Assembly: GCA_032718475.1 (NCBI GenBank)
Contig: JAUCBJ010006696.1
Coordinates: forward strand, 10,001 to 74,000
From: Nemertoderma westbladi
Taxonomy: Eukaryota > Xenacoelomorpha > Nemertodermatida > Nemertodermatidae
Reading direction: 5' to 3'
Length of the DNA: 64,000 nucleotides
Shown here: one piece after another, positions 43,290 to 54,760 of the stretch
How the letters are laid out: every line of letters begins with the position of its first letter
Numbering within the stretch: the stretch's first letter is position 1
The notes under the pieces: generated by a model
The model's database searches: none
The model's input: the letters and a program-made list of their open reading frames with translations, nothing else
What the model was told of the DNA's origin: nothing
Program-made: the position numbers and the translations under genes

Positions 43290-43770
43290 TAATAATAATA
43301 CATTTGAAGGAATTAATATTAATAGTACCGTAGTAGACAACCCTAATCAAACCTTTGTTGCAGGAAATAATATTTTACCCGGTAATAATAACTTTGATTC
43401 AAATGTGCAAAATAATCCAAATAATAATATTAATTCAAACGTACAAAATAATCCAAATAATAATTTTAATTTAAACGTACAAAATAATCCAAATAATCCT
43501 AATTTAAATATACAAAACATTCCAAATAATAGCCCTAACTCTGAGAAAAATAATTTAAATAATTTAGATAACAATATTATTGATAACGGTGCTATTAATA
43601 CGAATGTAGGGGACACAGGTGGTCCAGCCAGCGAGAGCCTGCAAGGCCACGTAGTTACGCAGGGAGTAGCGGGGGTGAGTCACCCCGACGGGAGCCTGCA
43701 AGTCCACATGTTAGGCAGGGAGTAGTGGGGGTGAGTCAACCCGACGGGAGCCTGCGAGGCTGGGGATTGT
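43268..43770 (+). repeat. G-run, Asn-codon array and ~57-bp repeats inside BEL-2
   Basis: A 19-G run is followed by AT-rich AAT-repeat DNA (about 43290-43600) that reads as Asn-rich NVQNNPNN repeats, then three ~57-bp units (GGAGCCTGCAAG..., about 43633, 43689, 43745). Composition changes sharply from the GC-rich element around it, so these look like inserted or expanded simple repeats. Confidence 0.7.
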
Positions 43771-43861
43771 GAGTATCCCCAGGAGCGTCCAACCGGGTAG
43801 AGAGAGAGAGAGGTTGGCGCCGTGAGCGGGCGAGCGACGAGACGTCAAGCCCAGTCGGAAG

Positions 43862-45320
43862 ATGGAAGAAGAAAGAAGAACAGTGGAGTTTAACTGGGAG
43901 GTCGAAGAGAGATCTCATGAGCGGGATCGCTACACTGAAGAGAGAAAAAGTGAAGAGAATAGAAGAAGCGTTGCTACGAGCAACCGGAGAGCGAGGACAG
44001 ACAGTGAACCATCGGTAGTAGATATGGAGTTAGAGAGTCAGTGGGGTCGAACTCTGGGAGATTGCCGTCGCCCCAGAGGGATGCAGCCTGGTGAGATATA
44101 CCATACACCGGGTGAAGGGTACAGGATATACAGGTACGAGGACAAGGACAGAAGAGGGGATCGAAGAGAAACTTCCCGACGGGATATAGCTGCCTATCGA
44201 GAGTGTGGTGGTCGCTGGGAGGACTTCTTGGAATATTCGAGAAGATTAAACTTCAGTCCGGAAGGACACAGGCAGACTGCAGGACATACTGTAGGCCTTA
44301 CTGCACATACTATAGGCCATGCTGGAAGAGTAGGCGATAGGGTAGCGCGAACAACGGGATTAGATCCGGAAGTCGCGGCATACATACCGGTAGGTAGGCA
44401 AGAAGTGGATAGGCCTACACCGGTACCTGCACACCAGTATGACTATAATATGCAGGGATATAACATATACCCAGGGGAGGGGGAGTTATTGCCGATAGGT
44501 GTGTGGGCCCCAATATATTAACATCAACCCCAGTACCAAACATAACACCGGTGGGGGGGGGGGGGGGCAGGGTGACATTCCCCCATTGCAATATCAGCAA
44601 TACACTCAACCGAGAATAAAACCCCGGACCCCTTGGATCAGAATAGATCGTGCGATACGGAGATATGGAGGGGGCCGTTACCCCCAATGATATATCCAAC
44701 ACAGAAAAAATCGACAGGCCCGAGGGGCGAACCGCACCCAACAGGAGAGTCAGTACAGCATCCATCGAACCCATTGAAAGCACAGGCGATGGGAATGGCA
44801 ACACTTATCGATGCGCTTAAGACTAGGATCGAGCTACCACCAGTTGAGCCATTTAAATTCGACGGAAGCAGACTGGAAGAATACCTGCAATTCCGACGCA
44901 TGTACAGTAATGAAATATTAACAAAAAATCTGACGCAGGTGGAGTGCCTAAAATATTTACAGGTTTACACGGGAGGCCCAGCGTACGATATCGTAAGGCA
45001 GTATCAAGGTATCGAGGGTGGATTCATGACTGCATGGTGGGCCCTAGACAGGGAATACGGGCACTCTGCCAAGATCATCCAGCAGACATTGAGGGGAATA
45101 ACATCGGGTGCCCACAGGATAACCCTGTCAGTATTAAGACTTTCGCGAATAAGGTCGAGAAGGCGTTAATCGTGCTAAAGACCTTGGATGCGCCATACTA
45201 ACTCAACGCATCGAATAACATCACCACGATAGCGCAGGCACTGCCAATCTGGCTAAGGAACAAATGGAGGAAGATCGCCTTCTCCACCCGGGAGAAGAAA
45301 GGTGCAGAACCGGGCCTAGA
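43862..45320 (+). pseudogene. BEL-2 Gag (broken)
   Basis: 43862-44521 encodes an Arg/Glu-rich segment; 44633-45169 carries the BEL capsid-like part (PFKFDGSRLEEYLQFRRMYS, then GGPAYDIV and ALDREYGHSA). These align in pattern with the capsid part of BEL-1 Gag. A 15-G run at 44553-44567 and stops separate the frames. Confidence 0.75.
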
Positions 45321-45324
45321 GGAA

Positions 45325-46598
45325 ATGTCGAACTTCCTCAATTACGAAGCGGAGTTGATTACAGACCCAGTCTACAGTGAGGATAGTTTGGGGAAGGCGC
45401 CGAAGACCGAATACAACAGGCCTAAACCCGAACATAATCCGGCAGATGCATTCCCGAGAGTGAGACAGTCGCTACCACATGCGGACACGCAGGGGACTGC
45501 TAGTCCACAGATAGCCGGGGGTAGGGCCATACCATGGCATGGTCAAGGACAAAATAATAACACAAATAAATACAGCCCCAACACGCCCAGTAGGCCAAAC
45601 CCAAATAATAAGAACTTTAGAGAGCTAAGTATGAATGTAGGTGCGATACGCAGCGCACTGTATAGGGAAGGCTAAAATCCGAGAAACAAATGCCAATTAC
45701 ATTTGAACGCACTTCATCAGACCATGAACTGCAGGTACTGGCAAGCGTTACCCAAACAAGATCAGGTAGAGTACGCGAACAAGAGTGGAATCTGTCATCG
45801 ATGTATGGTGGGCGGACACAAGGCTGAGCAATGTAAGGAGACACGAATAAAATTCGGTCAAGGTAAAGGCCAAATGATGGCGACAAGCACCGTAGGAGTG
45901 AAGAGAAAGGGAATGGTACTACTCAGGGTGGTACCAGTGAGGGTGATGGGAGAAAGCGGCCGATCAGTTACCACGTTGATGTTGATCGACAGCGGAGCAG
46001 CCTTCACATTGGTGGAGAATTGGGTGGCCGAGGAGATAAGGTTACAGACGAGGCCGAGCAGGATGGTGGTAATTACTATCTCCAGCAAGGATGAGGTACT
46101 GGAGATGAGGACGGGAAGGTGCGAGATATCAGCAATAGCACCAGGATATGATTATGGGGCGACCATCGACCCCATACCATACAGATTATAGAATCGATTA
46201 ATATAAACGCCAGGAGACCCACTAAGATCAAGGTCGAGCAATACCGGTTCCTGGACGATATCGATTTCTCAATACCAGAAGTGGACGTCCCGAAGGTATC
46301 CATCATAGTCGGTGTGGATTGTCCGACAGCCCACGAGAGACTTCAGACCATATTCGGCAACAACAGGGAGCGAGACCCGGTGACCATTCTCACGCCATAC
46401 GGATGGATGCTCAGTGGCCCAATAAAAACGAGAATCCCGTTTAGCGTGTCCGAATCCTCAGGGTGCATGTTCGCGGGAACAATGAGGGAAATGGAGGACG
46501 AAGGAGCAGAGGACCAACTCAAGAGGCTGCTATGGCAGGACTTCGAGGGGTTAAATGAGACTGGGATGGGAACCTCGGTGGAGGACAAGCAGGCGTAG
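45325..46598 (+). pseudogene. BEL-2 zinc knuckle and protease region
   Basis: 45325-45675 is a Pro/Asn-rich linker. 45703-46191 has a CCHC knuckle CHRCMVGGHKAEQC and the protease motif LMLIDSGAAFTLVE. 46281-46598 continues with VSIIVGVDCP and the post-protease linker YGWMLSGPI. Frames change near 45690 and 46195-46280. Confidence 0.8.
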
Positions 46599-47553
46599 GA
46601 GAGTGTCAGGAACTCGATGAATTATGAGGGGGGGGGGGGGCGATATACCATAGGAATGGTATGGAAGCAACCAAAGGTGCCCCTACCAGACAACAAGAGG
46701 ATGGTCATGACGAGGCTTCGAAAATTAAAGCAAATGCTTAGATGGAGCCCCGAAAAGAATGAATACATCCATAAGACCATCAAGAAGTATGTGGATCGAG
46801 GATGGGCCATGGAGCTACCAGTGGACAAGCCGAATACCGAAAGGACTTATTGCCATTTCATGGGGCCCTAGACCCTAAGACGGGCAAGTTGAGGATGGTG
46901 GTCGACACTTCTGCCAAGACAAACGGCAAGAGTCTAAACGATTACCTGCTGGAAGGCCCCAATATCTACAACTCGGGGATAGAGGTCCTGTTAAGGTTTA
47001 GAAGTGGAAAACACGCCTTCATGTGCGATATAGAGGGCATGTTTAACCAAGTGCGGGTGAGTGAGGAGGATAGTGATAGCCAGCGCTTCCTGTGGTACAA
47101 CGGCGACGAAGAACTGTTGGAGATACCAATGTACAAGATGGTAGTGCAGAATATGGGGGCCAAATCGTCCTCATTTACCACGACTACAGCCATAAGAGAC
47201 ACGATGGAGGGCAAAGAGGGGGAGTACAGCAAGAAGGTGATCGATATGATTCGACGCAGGTTCTATGTGGATGATGAAATGGGTTCTGGAAACACAGTTA
47301 AGGAGATCCTCGACACAGGGCGCGAGGTTTGCGACATCCTGAAGAAGTCAGGATTTAACTTGACCAAATTCTAGTCTAACTCTAAAGAATTCATTGAAGC
47401 CATAGAGGATAAACAACCGGAGGTAAAAATAGATAAACCCATGATGGTAAACGAGCAAATCATGGTGGACAAGAGAATAGAATCGCAGCTGAAGGCACTA
47501 GGGATCATATGGAACCGGGAGACAGATAAGTTAGAGTGTAAGTAAGTTAGAGG
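46599..47553 (+). pseudogene. BEL-2 reverse transcriptase (broken)
   Basis: A stop at 46596-46598 is followed in the same frame by GRYTIGMVWK (46617-46871); a frameshift near 46850 leads to the palm (46802-47374), with LRMVVDTSAK, MCDIEGMFNQV and the catalytic YVDD (near 47265). A TAG ends this frame at 47374. A 13-G run lies at 46628-46640. Confidence 0.85.
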
Positions 47554-48421
47554 ATGCCGGGATCCATACTAAATGAGGCTATGTCATACATAGCGAGGAT
47601 CTACAATCCGCTAGGTCTAGCACCCCCATTGTTAGTCACGGGGAAACAAATATTGAAGAAGGTCTACAAGATCAAAGACGACTGGGACGCGGAGGTCCCA
47701 TTGGAGATAAGCAAAAAGTGGAATAAATGGACAGCGAGCCTCGAAGAAATGGGGACATATAGTATGCCACGTGTATACTTCCCAGATGGGGACATGAGCG
47801 AGTTAGAACTGCATATGTTGTCCGATGCATCCCTGGAAGCATATGGTGCGGCACTTGATTTGGTACAGCGGAAGGGGACTCATAAGCCCAGGCTTGCGTT
47901 TAGTAAAGCGAGGTCAAACGCCACCAGATTCAGCATCAGTGTCGAAACTCGAACTAACGGCTGTAAGACTAGGAGTGAGAGCGACAGCATACTTGGTGGA
48001 CACGATACCAAGTATAGTAGAGACATACTACTGGACAGATTCCATGGTAGTGTTGGGATGGTTGCATAATGAGAAGACGCATTATCCCATATTCATGGTG
48101 AACAGAGTGGATGAGATAAGAACAACATCAGACTTGGAGAAGTGGCACTACTGCCCAACTGACGACAATCCAGCGGATCTGCTATCGAGGGGCGTTGTAC
48201 GCCACGCTTTCTCGAGGAAGCAGGAGTTGTGGCAGCATGACCCACACTTCCTTAACAACAGGTCGAAGTGTCCACTGATGAGGAAGGTAGACCCAAGTAC
48301 AGAGGAAGTGACAGTGGAGGATGAGGAAGAGGAATTAGAAGGGGAAGAAATATTTAGTCAGTTAGTGAGGGAGATTAAGGAGGCGCCACCACAATCTAAG
48401 GCGATAAGAGTCATGCGATAA
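47554..48421 (+). pseudogene. BEL-2 RNase H (broken)
   Basis: Two overlapping frames. The first (47554-48069) has MLSDASLEAYGAAL with the first catalytic Asp; the second (47825-48421) has KLELTAVRLG, YYWTDSMVVLGWL and NPADLLSRG. A single frameshift lies between them at about 47930-47960. Confidence 0.85.
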
Positions 48422-48665
48422 CCCAATGGATAGACTGCTCAGTTACAGCTCCAGCTGGTATAAGACAAAGAAGCTAGTAGCATATCTGAGGGCCTAAGGA
48501 GAATTCCTTAGGGGAGCTGGTAAAGACACGAAGACGAGACCCACCATCGATCTGGAAGGAGCGGCTAAAGCCGTGATATGATACGAACAAAGGAAGGGAT
48601 ACGGAGACGAGGTAGACCGCATCAGCAAACAGCAACACCTTCGTCAGGACAGCGAGCTCAACACG

Positions 48666-49915
48666 TTGTCACCACAATTGGACAAGGATGAGATCCTGGT
48701 CATGAATTCCAGGGTGGTGAGCAACATCAGTATCCTAATCCCACCAAAGCCGATAATAATCCCCAAAAAGTCACCAATAATCCACCAGATCATATGGGAC
48801 GCCCCTAAGTCCATAGTACATGGGGGTACCAACCAGACCCTAACCGAGATTTGGAAGACATTCTGGGTAATCCAGCTTAGGAAGATGGTGAAGGCGGTAG
48901 TGGGGCAATGCCAGACATGCCGACGGACGAAGAAGGAGAGGGCCATGCAGGAGATGGCACCATTGCCAACCAGCAGGGTGAGGCATCACGACCCACCATT
49001 CACACACTGCGGCATGGACATGTTCGGGCCGATTAAAATCAAGGTGATGCGGCATACGGAGAAACGCTACAGCATTATCTTCGTCTGCAATAATACAAGG
49101 GCAGCAGGGATAGAACTGGCTCAGGACGCCACGGCATCGGCATTTATTAATGCGTTGGCAAGGTTCATGACCCACAGAGGGGGAACAGTTGAGGTACTAT
49201 ACTCAGATATCGGGACTAACTTCGGGTGGGTGCAGAAAACGAGTTAGCGGAGGCCCTTGACATCTTGGAGGGTGAAGATGTCAAGGCAGCGATGAGGAAA
49301 CACCTAATCAGATGGGAGAGAAGAACACCATACGCACCATATAATATGGGCTGCGTAGAGCGCCTCGTGGAAAGCTCCAAACAACTCATGACCAAACTTA
49401 TGAATAATTATATGGTCACTGAGGAAGTACTAAGGACAGTGCTGGCGAAATGCAAGGGAATTATCGACAGCCACCCGCTGTATCCCGAGAACGACAATCC
49501 AGAATCGCTGGATGTCCTAACACCAGCACACCTGTTGATGGAGAGACCAGCGATGATTGACATGCGAAACATCGACCCAGATGATATATATTCGCGTCAG
49601 ACCTGGAAGGTGGCTAAGGTGATAAGTGCAGAGTATTGAACAAGGTGAATCCAAGAATACCTTCCAATGCTGCAGAAGAGGAGCAAATGGAGGAATAACC
49701 AGAGGGAGCTTAGGAAGGGTGACTTGATAATCGTTACAGACAACACGATTATCAACAATCACTGGAGGTTAGCTAGGGTAGTTGATTGCTACCCCAGCGA
49801 GGATGGAAGGATTAGATCCGTGGAAGTGAGGATCGGAGGAAAGATAGGGGCCAAAGATAGGAAGACCTACAGGAGGGTGATAGGGAAGTGTTGCCTATTG
49901 AAGGGATCACCCTAA
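48666..49915 (+). pseudogene. BEL-2 integrase (broken)
   Basis: 48666-49247 holds a zinc domain ending CQTCRRTK and core Asp residues in CGMDMFGP and YSDIGTNFG. 49226-49639 has GCVERLVESSK, which supplies the third acidic residue. 49667-49915 is the C-terminal tail (LRKGDLIIVTDN). Frameshifts near 49240 and a stop near 49637 break it. Confidence 0.85.
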
Positions 49916-50910
49916 TTAGTTGAGTCGTCCAATATATTGGACTGAGGGGGGTTGGAATGAGGGCGAAACACCCTTCCACACAAAACACAAAATAAAAATA
50001 AATAAAAATAAGTAGTAAGTACTAGTACCAAGGTACGCTTTAGGTAGACATTATGTACGTCTGATGGGTACAGACATACCAATGTACATATTATTTAGGT
50101 GTAGGAAGTTACAATTACGTACGTTGGATGGGTACAAATGTACCAACGTACCTATTTTACATACACACCACAAGCTGGGTCAATGGGACCAAAATTAATA
50201 CGTAATACGTACTACTGTGGGCACTGAGGGTGCCACGTGAGGAGTTGAGGAGGGTATGTACGCATACCATAGTAGAAGGGTAGATGGTACCATAGAAAGG
50301 AATAGAAGGGTATACATTGTGTATGTCTGATGGGCACAATGTGCCAATGTACGCAATAAATACCAAACTTGCCGGGTTAATGGGACCAATATTAATACGT
50401 AATACGTACTATAGTGGGCACTGAGGGCGCCACGTGAGGAGTTGAAGGGGGTATGTAGGCGTAGCAGAATAGACCGTGTACACCGCATGAACTAGACTAC
50501 TGTAGCGCATAGCCTGTAGTGCAGAGTTAGAGCATTGCTACAGAGCCAGAAAGTTGCCTGGTAGGAAGCTAGTACAAGAGTAAGAAAATTGTAGCTAGTC
50601 TTCTCTGTAGACAAGTAGTGATGAATTACTTATATAGTAGTTGAGTAGTAGATAGAGTAATAGCATGTTAGTTGAGGTTGGGTAGTGAACACAGCAATGA
50701 AAAATCAGGGGTAAATTGGCACATAAATGGGAATATTCGTACGAAACATTGACAGAACACAGATAGGAGGTAGGCCATCACTGATTTAAACTAATTAAGA
50801 CCATACTTAGTTATCTCTTGCCCTACTGAGCCTTTCTAAGGCACCACCAGTCTGGTGAGAGAGGAGAATCATGATGGTGGAGAAACTAGTGAAGGAGTTT
50901 ATCGTATTCC
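49916..50910 (+). other. BEL-2 spacer after integrase with direct repeats
   Basis: Non-coding. Two ~88-bp direct repeats (50174-50262 and 50372-50461) share ATTAATACGTAATACGTACT and CCACGTGAGGAGTTGA. Shorter repeats of GTACGTCTGATGGGTACA occur at 50060-50150 and near 50320. Confidence 0.7.
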
Positions 50911-51276
50911 ATGGATAGGGGTGGATATATGGTCCTGGATGACGTGGAGACAGTAGAGGATGACGGTGGGACAAGAAAGGGGTCAGGAGGGTCGAGTAGA
51001 ACTATATTGCTGCATTTAGTGGCGGTGAACGGAGATATTTTTCTGTTTGACCTAGCGACCTATAGTAAGAAGACCGGGCCAAAGTTGAACTGCCTACCGG
51101 ATGCGATGCAGAAGCTAGTAAGGTCAAAGACTACGATCGAGATTGGATCGGCGATACGCAGTGACACGGAGAGGATTATTGGACCAGGCACCCCGAATCT
51201 TCTGGACATGCAGGTAGTCTACATGGCTATGATGAAACCGGATGGATTAGGATTGGTGGATAACATGGAACAATAG
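50911..51276 (+). CDS. BEL-2 small DEDD-exonuclease-like ORF, 121 aa
   Basis: This is an unbroken frame in an otherwise decayed element. It shows LDDVETVED (D-V-E-T, exonuclease motif I) at about residues 10-18, a hydrophobic strand and LVAVNGDIFLFDL, then IEIGSAIRSDTERI (motif II Asp) about 65 residues later, then NLLDMQVVYMAM. Order and spacing resemble the first two-thirds of WRN/RNase D-type 3'-5' exonucleases; motif III is not seen in this frame. IGSAIRSD matches IGSAVYGD in ORF4 of BEL-1. It is probably a truncated remnant, or one subunit-sized domain. Assignment is by eye. Confidence 0.55.
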   Translation: MDRGGYMVLDDVETVEDDGGTRKGSGGSSRTILLHLVAVNGDIFLFDLATYSKKTGPKLNCLPDAMQKLVRSKTTIEIGSAIRSDTERIIGPGTPNLLDMQVVYMAMMKPDGLGLVDNMEQ

Positions 51277-52007
51277 GGAGCCATGGCGATGGGTTGGTTG
51301 ATGGGACTCGTGTGCCGCGGGCCGATGGAGTGGAGCAGGTTCCGAGAGGAATACCGTGCGGGACTTGCGAATTCACTCAAGTGGGGGGCAAGACGGGGAG
51401 AGACGAGTTATATCACCTCCGAAAGGGGGCGATTAAGACACGTCGTGTAGACGAATATATAATATATAATTTACATACTATAGTCAAGTGCAACCTTTTT
51501 CAAATACGCTACTGGGACTGGGGACTAATTGACTAGAACAGGAGGACTCTCAAGTGCAACCACACTAACGAGAATGTGGGAGCTCTACAGGAGCGTACGG
51601 AGAGTGAGAGCAAAGGAGGTTGAGTATTGGGAAAGTATGGAAGGGGAGGTACGAGAGTTAAGGGGGAAACTAAAGAGAGCGAGGTCTGAGTGTGGGGAGT
51701 GAGCAGAGAGGAGGATGAGTCATATGGGACTCATAAGAGAGGAACAGACAACAAAACCCGAGAGATAAAATTGTGTGAGGGGTAAGGGCGATCATCTAAA
51801 ACAATGACGCCAGATGCCTTGATACAGCTTACCTCGCAGATGAACCAAGGATGGGTAGTGAAAACAGACCCAGGGGGGCCAGCCTGGGAAGCTGACCCCG
51901 AGAAGAAAATTCCACCCCACATCCAATACTAGATCGGATTCCAGCGGAATTGAAGCGCACTTAAGGTTGATGCTATCATCTCACCGGGAAGATAGCATGG
52001 AGGGGAG
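51277..52007 (+). other. BEL-2 3' region before the LTR
   Basis: Contains short frames: 51284-51451 (MAMGWLMGLV..., ends at TAG), 51574-51702 (charged helix MWELYRSVRRVRAKE...) and 51804-51932. They may be parts of a larger ORF broken by mutation, parallel to ORF4 of BEL-1. A polypurine stretch (AGCATGGAGGGGAG, ending 52006) sits at the LTR edge. Confidence 0.5.
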
Positions 52008-52605
52008 TGTAAGCGCATTCAATTACTTCCACTACCCAGCGGAAAATGGCTTTTTACCAATTGCAATTGGGAAGGTGACATTATTAATATCATGTCACAT
52101 AATAACCAACTCAGGCAATACACACTGCCAGCCACGAACAGAGTTAAGAGGCCATAAACCATCTCAAGGGGACAGAGGGGCCAGCAATTGGGGATAGCGG
52201 CATCAGGGAGTGCCGAGATAGAGATTAATAGGATAGCCAATGATGGGATGGGAAAACAGGTGATTGAAACGCATCCATTGGCCAGGCCACTTAGAGCAGT
52301 AGGAATATTCAATATGTGTTAGTAATATAACCATTGTACTTATTGATTGTGAATCAGTTGGTATCTGTAGAGTTGTGAGACCGGAACGGTTTTTAACCAT
52401 CGCCATTACCGTGTTATTATATTCTGACTGTGCTATTATTACGTTCTGACATTATAACAACTGGCACTAAAACTCAGTTATTCCAACGGCCTTCGGCCTC
52501 AATATTCACACGTTAGCCTTCAGCAGCCTACGGACACAGCGACGCGTATAGCCCAAACAACACACCGGTCGGGGTTCAGACTGCCAACTCCTGAATCCCG
52601 TCACA
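52008..52605 (+). repeat. BEL-2 3' LTR
   Basis: 598 bp, TGTAAGCGCATTCAATTACT ... ATCCCGTCACA. It is longer than the 5' copy and clearly diverged from it, so the insertion is old or the two ends come from different copies. Confidence 0.75.
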
Positions 52606-53010
52606 ATGTTAATGGAGGAGGCCGTTGTTGATGACTTTGGTTGAATGGGGTATAAGTAAGAAGAAAAAAGGATTGCCTTATACTAACTTCCCAATTCAGT
52701 GTGGGCACTAATAACTCCCGAGCTCTAACGTCTCACTTGCAGACAAGGTCCTCGGGCACTAATGACTCGCGGGCACTGAAGTCTTGAGACATAGTGCCAG
52801 CGGACACTAACATCTCGCGGACACAAATGTCCCTCAATCCTTCGATCCCATGTACAGTATCATAAGCTCTCTACTGTAGTACCGGTCCATGTTGGTAGTT
52901 ATTGTGCTTTGTTCTTCAATGTCAATATTACTATGTAAACTTAATTCAATTAAATATAAAATAATAAAATATGTGAATTTAAATTTAAATTATAATAATT
53001 TGATTTTCAG
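52606..53010. other. End of K2P intron A-B
   Basis: A few imperfect copies of GGCACTAATGACTCGCGGGC-like words at 52700-52830, then AT-rich sequence leading to a pyrimidine-rich acceptor. Confidence 0.55.
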
Positions 53011-53183
53011 ATAGCGTTCGAAACATTGGTGATGATGTCAGCTATGGTATTTCTTCCAGCTTTGGCTTTTAGTTCAGCAGAGAATTGGCCTTTCATGGAT
53101 GCATGTTATTTTCAAATAATAACTCTATCAACAGTTGGATTTGGCGACTTAACTATTCAAAATGATGCGTGTGAATCAAACAG
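53011..53183 (+). CDS. K2P potassium channel, exon B (M3, P2)
   Basis: The exon is bounded by TTGATTTTCAG|ATAGCG and AACAG|GTAAAA. It starts in phase 0, as exon A requires, and ends two bases into a codon. It encodes M3 (FETLVMMSAMVFLPALAF) and the second pore loop, with filter TVGFGD at 53131-53148. Filters TIGYGD in P1 and TVGFGD in P2 are the hallmark of K2P channels, which act as dimers with four pore loops. Confidence 0.92.
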
Positions 53184-54430
53184 GTAAAAATTATGTGCAT
53201 AAAGTGCCGATTTTTATAGAACCATGGGATAACTGACAGTGTGTAACCATGGCAATAAATATACACAAAGTCCTTCTTGGAGTTAAATCCTGGATCATAA
53301 TGAGATTGCATGAAATTTGAAACAGATGTAGATTATACAGTATAACTTGACATCGCGATTGCTTAGTCAAAATTGTATTTTCGCTTTAAATTTTTAGATT
53401 AATACAGGAATTTGGAAAAGGTGTATGTATCCATTGATATTGCGTCATGTTGTTGATATAAAAAAAGTATACTTTTTTGGCGAGCGTAGCGAAACAAATA
53501 AGAAAGCAAGAAAAAATTGTTACTTTTTGCCACCACTTACGTCGTTTTATTTGTTGTAAGTCTTCTCACTTTTATCTGGGCCTATTTCAGCATAAATATC
53601 GTCCATCGAAGCTTCTTCCATCGTGAAATAGCGCTATATAAAGCGAAACAGCAAAATAGGTAAAATAGGCCCTATTATGATATTATACAGTAATATTCTA
53701 GAATATTAAACAACCTGTGGATACCATCAGCGCTATCTATTTAAATTCAATATAATTATGACGTAATAATGTCATGGAAATTACTTTGGAGTTTAATTCA
53801 AACATTCTATTTCGTTTTTTTTTTGTCAAACTTGTTAACCCTCTACTGCATGATTTATTAATTTTTTTAGTTGGAAAAATTTTTTTCCTGCACAAATTGG
53901 TTCGAAATATAGAAAAAGTGAAAAAAATATATATTTTTACTCAATTTTCGTTATTGTATCATATATGATACAACTTGTGGATAGCCCAGCGTGGAGTACA
54001 CAAAAGTGGAAAATGTTGTATGAATTTCCACCATTTTACCCGTTCTAATAATCGAATTCACATACAGTAGCACATGCGCTACAATTACATTTTGGCAACT
54101 AGCGAGTGAAAAATATAATATTTTATGATTATTTTTAATATGAATGCTATTCGATGGTATAACAACCCTGAAATATTTTTATTTTGAAAAAATGTCCTAA
54201 TTTTTTTTAACATACGCCCCCATGCGGGGCATTTCTGGTATTCTTTATTAATAAATATATAAGTAAAAATTGAATCAAATAAAATACAGTAGAGCGTGAT
54301 CTGAAACACTTTATATAAAATAATAATAAAATAATAAAACCCCGAGTAAGACTGTATGGACAGCAGCTGCAAATCTGGAAAGAGTAGGGAAAACTTGAAC
54401 AGCGGAGAACGTGGGACCTATTTTCTGAGC
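53184..54430. other. K2P intron B-C, first part
   Basis: No gene. Near 53298 a short stretch matches the MITE around BEL-1 (ATGAGATTGCATGAAATTTG). Otherwise AT-rich. Confidence 0.55.
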
Positions 54431-54760
54431 TGTAAGTAGAATTTACACACAGTCACAGGAGAGTTCGTGGAAAGGTATCGTTGTTTTGCGAAGTGCTGAA
54501 ATACGAAGTGGTGAAAACCATGAGCCGTTGTCCGTGTAACTGTATGTCTATTATGTTGATTGGATGACCTCCATATATTTGATGTTAAGGCAGGGCCAGA
54601 TAGATAGTCGTTACTTGAAATTTTATCTTCTCTCTCTGATCGTTTCTCGCGATAAGAGTTTACAACTGAGTTATCAAAAATGTTTGGATTAATTTGCAGA
54701 ATATATTCGGTGAGGGTTCTACTATTAGTGAGATGGTACCAAGATTGTCCAAGTTTACCA

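Larger units (their letters stand above)
41451..52605 (+). mobile_element. BEL-2: decayed 11.2-kb BEL/Pao retrotransposon
   Basis: The element is bounded by TGTAAGCG...ATCCCGTCACA repeats. Order: 5' LTR, coiled-coil ORF1, Gag, zinc knuckle and protease, RT, RNase H, integrase, an exonuclease-like ORF, 3' LTR. Many frameshifts and stops break Gag and Pol. No target duplication is visible (GGTGC before, ATGTT after) and the LTR copies differ in length, so one end may have been lost or rearranged. It lies in the K2P intron, sense to the gene. Layout mirrors BEL-1 but sequence similarity is low. Confidence 0.88.
31959..53010 (+). other. K2P intron A-B, ~21 kb, transposon-filled
   Basis: Starts GTTAGT and ends TTGATTTTCAG. 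It contains the intact LINE-1, a TA-flanked MITE, a deleted LINE copy, a 36-40-aa coding-like repeat, satellite DNA and BEL-2. Its first ~600 bases (to 32555) have no recognisable feature. Confidence 0.8.
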
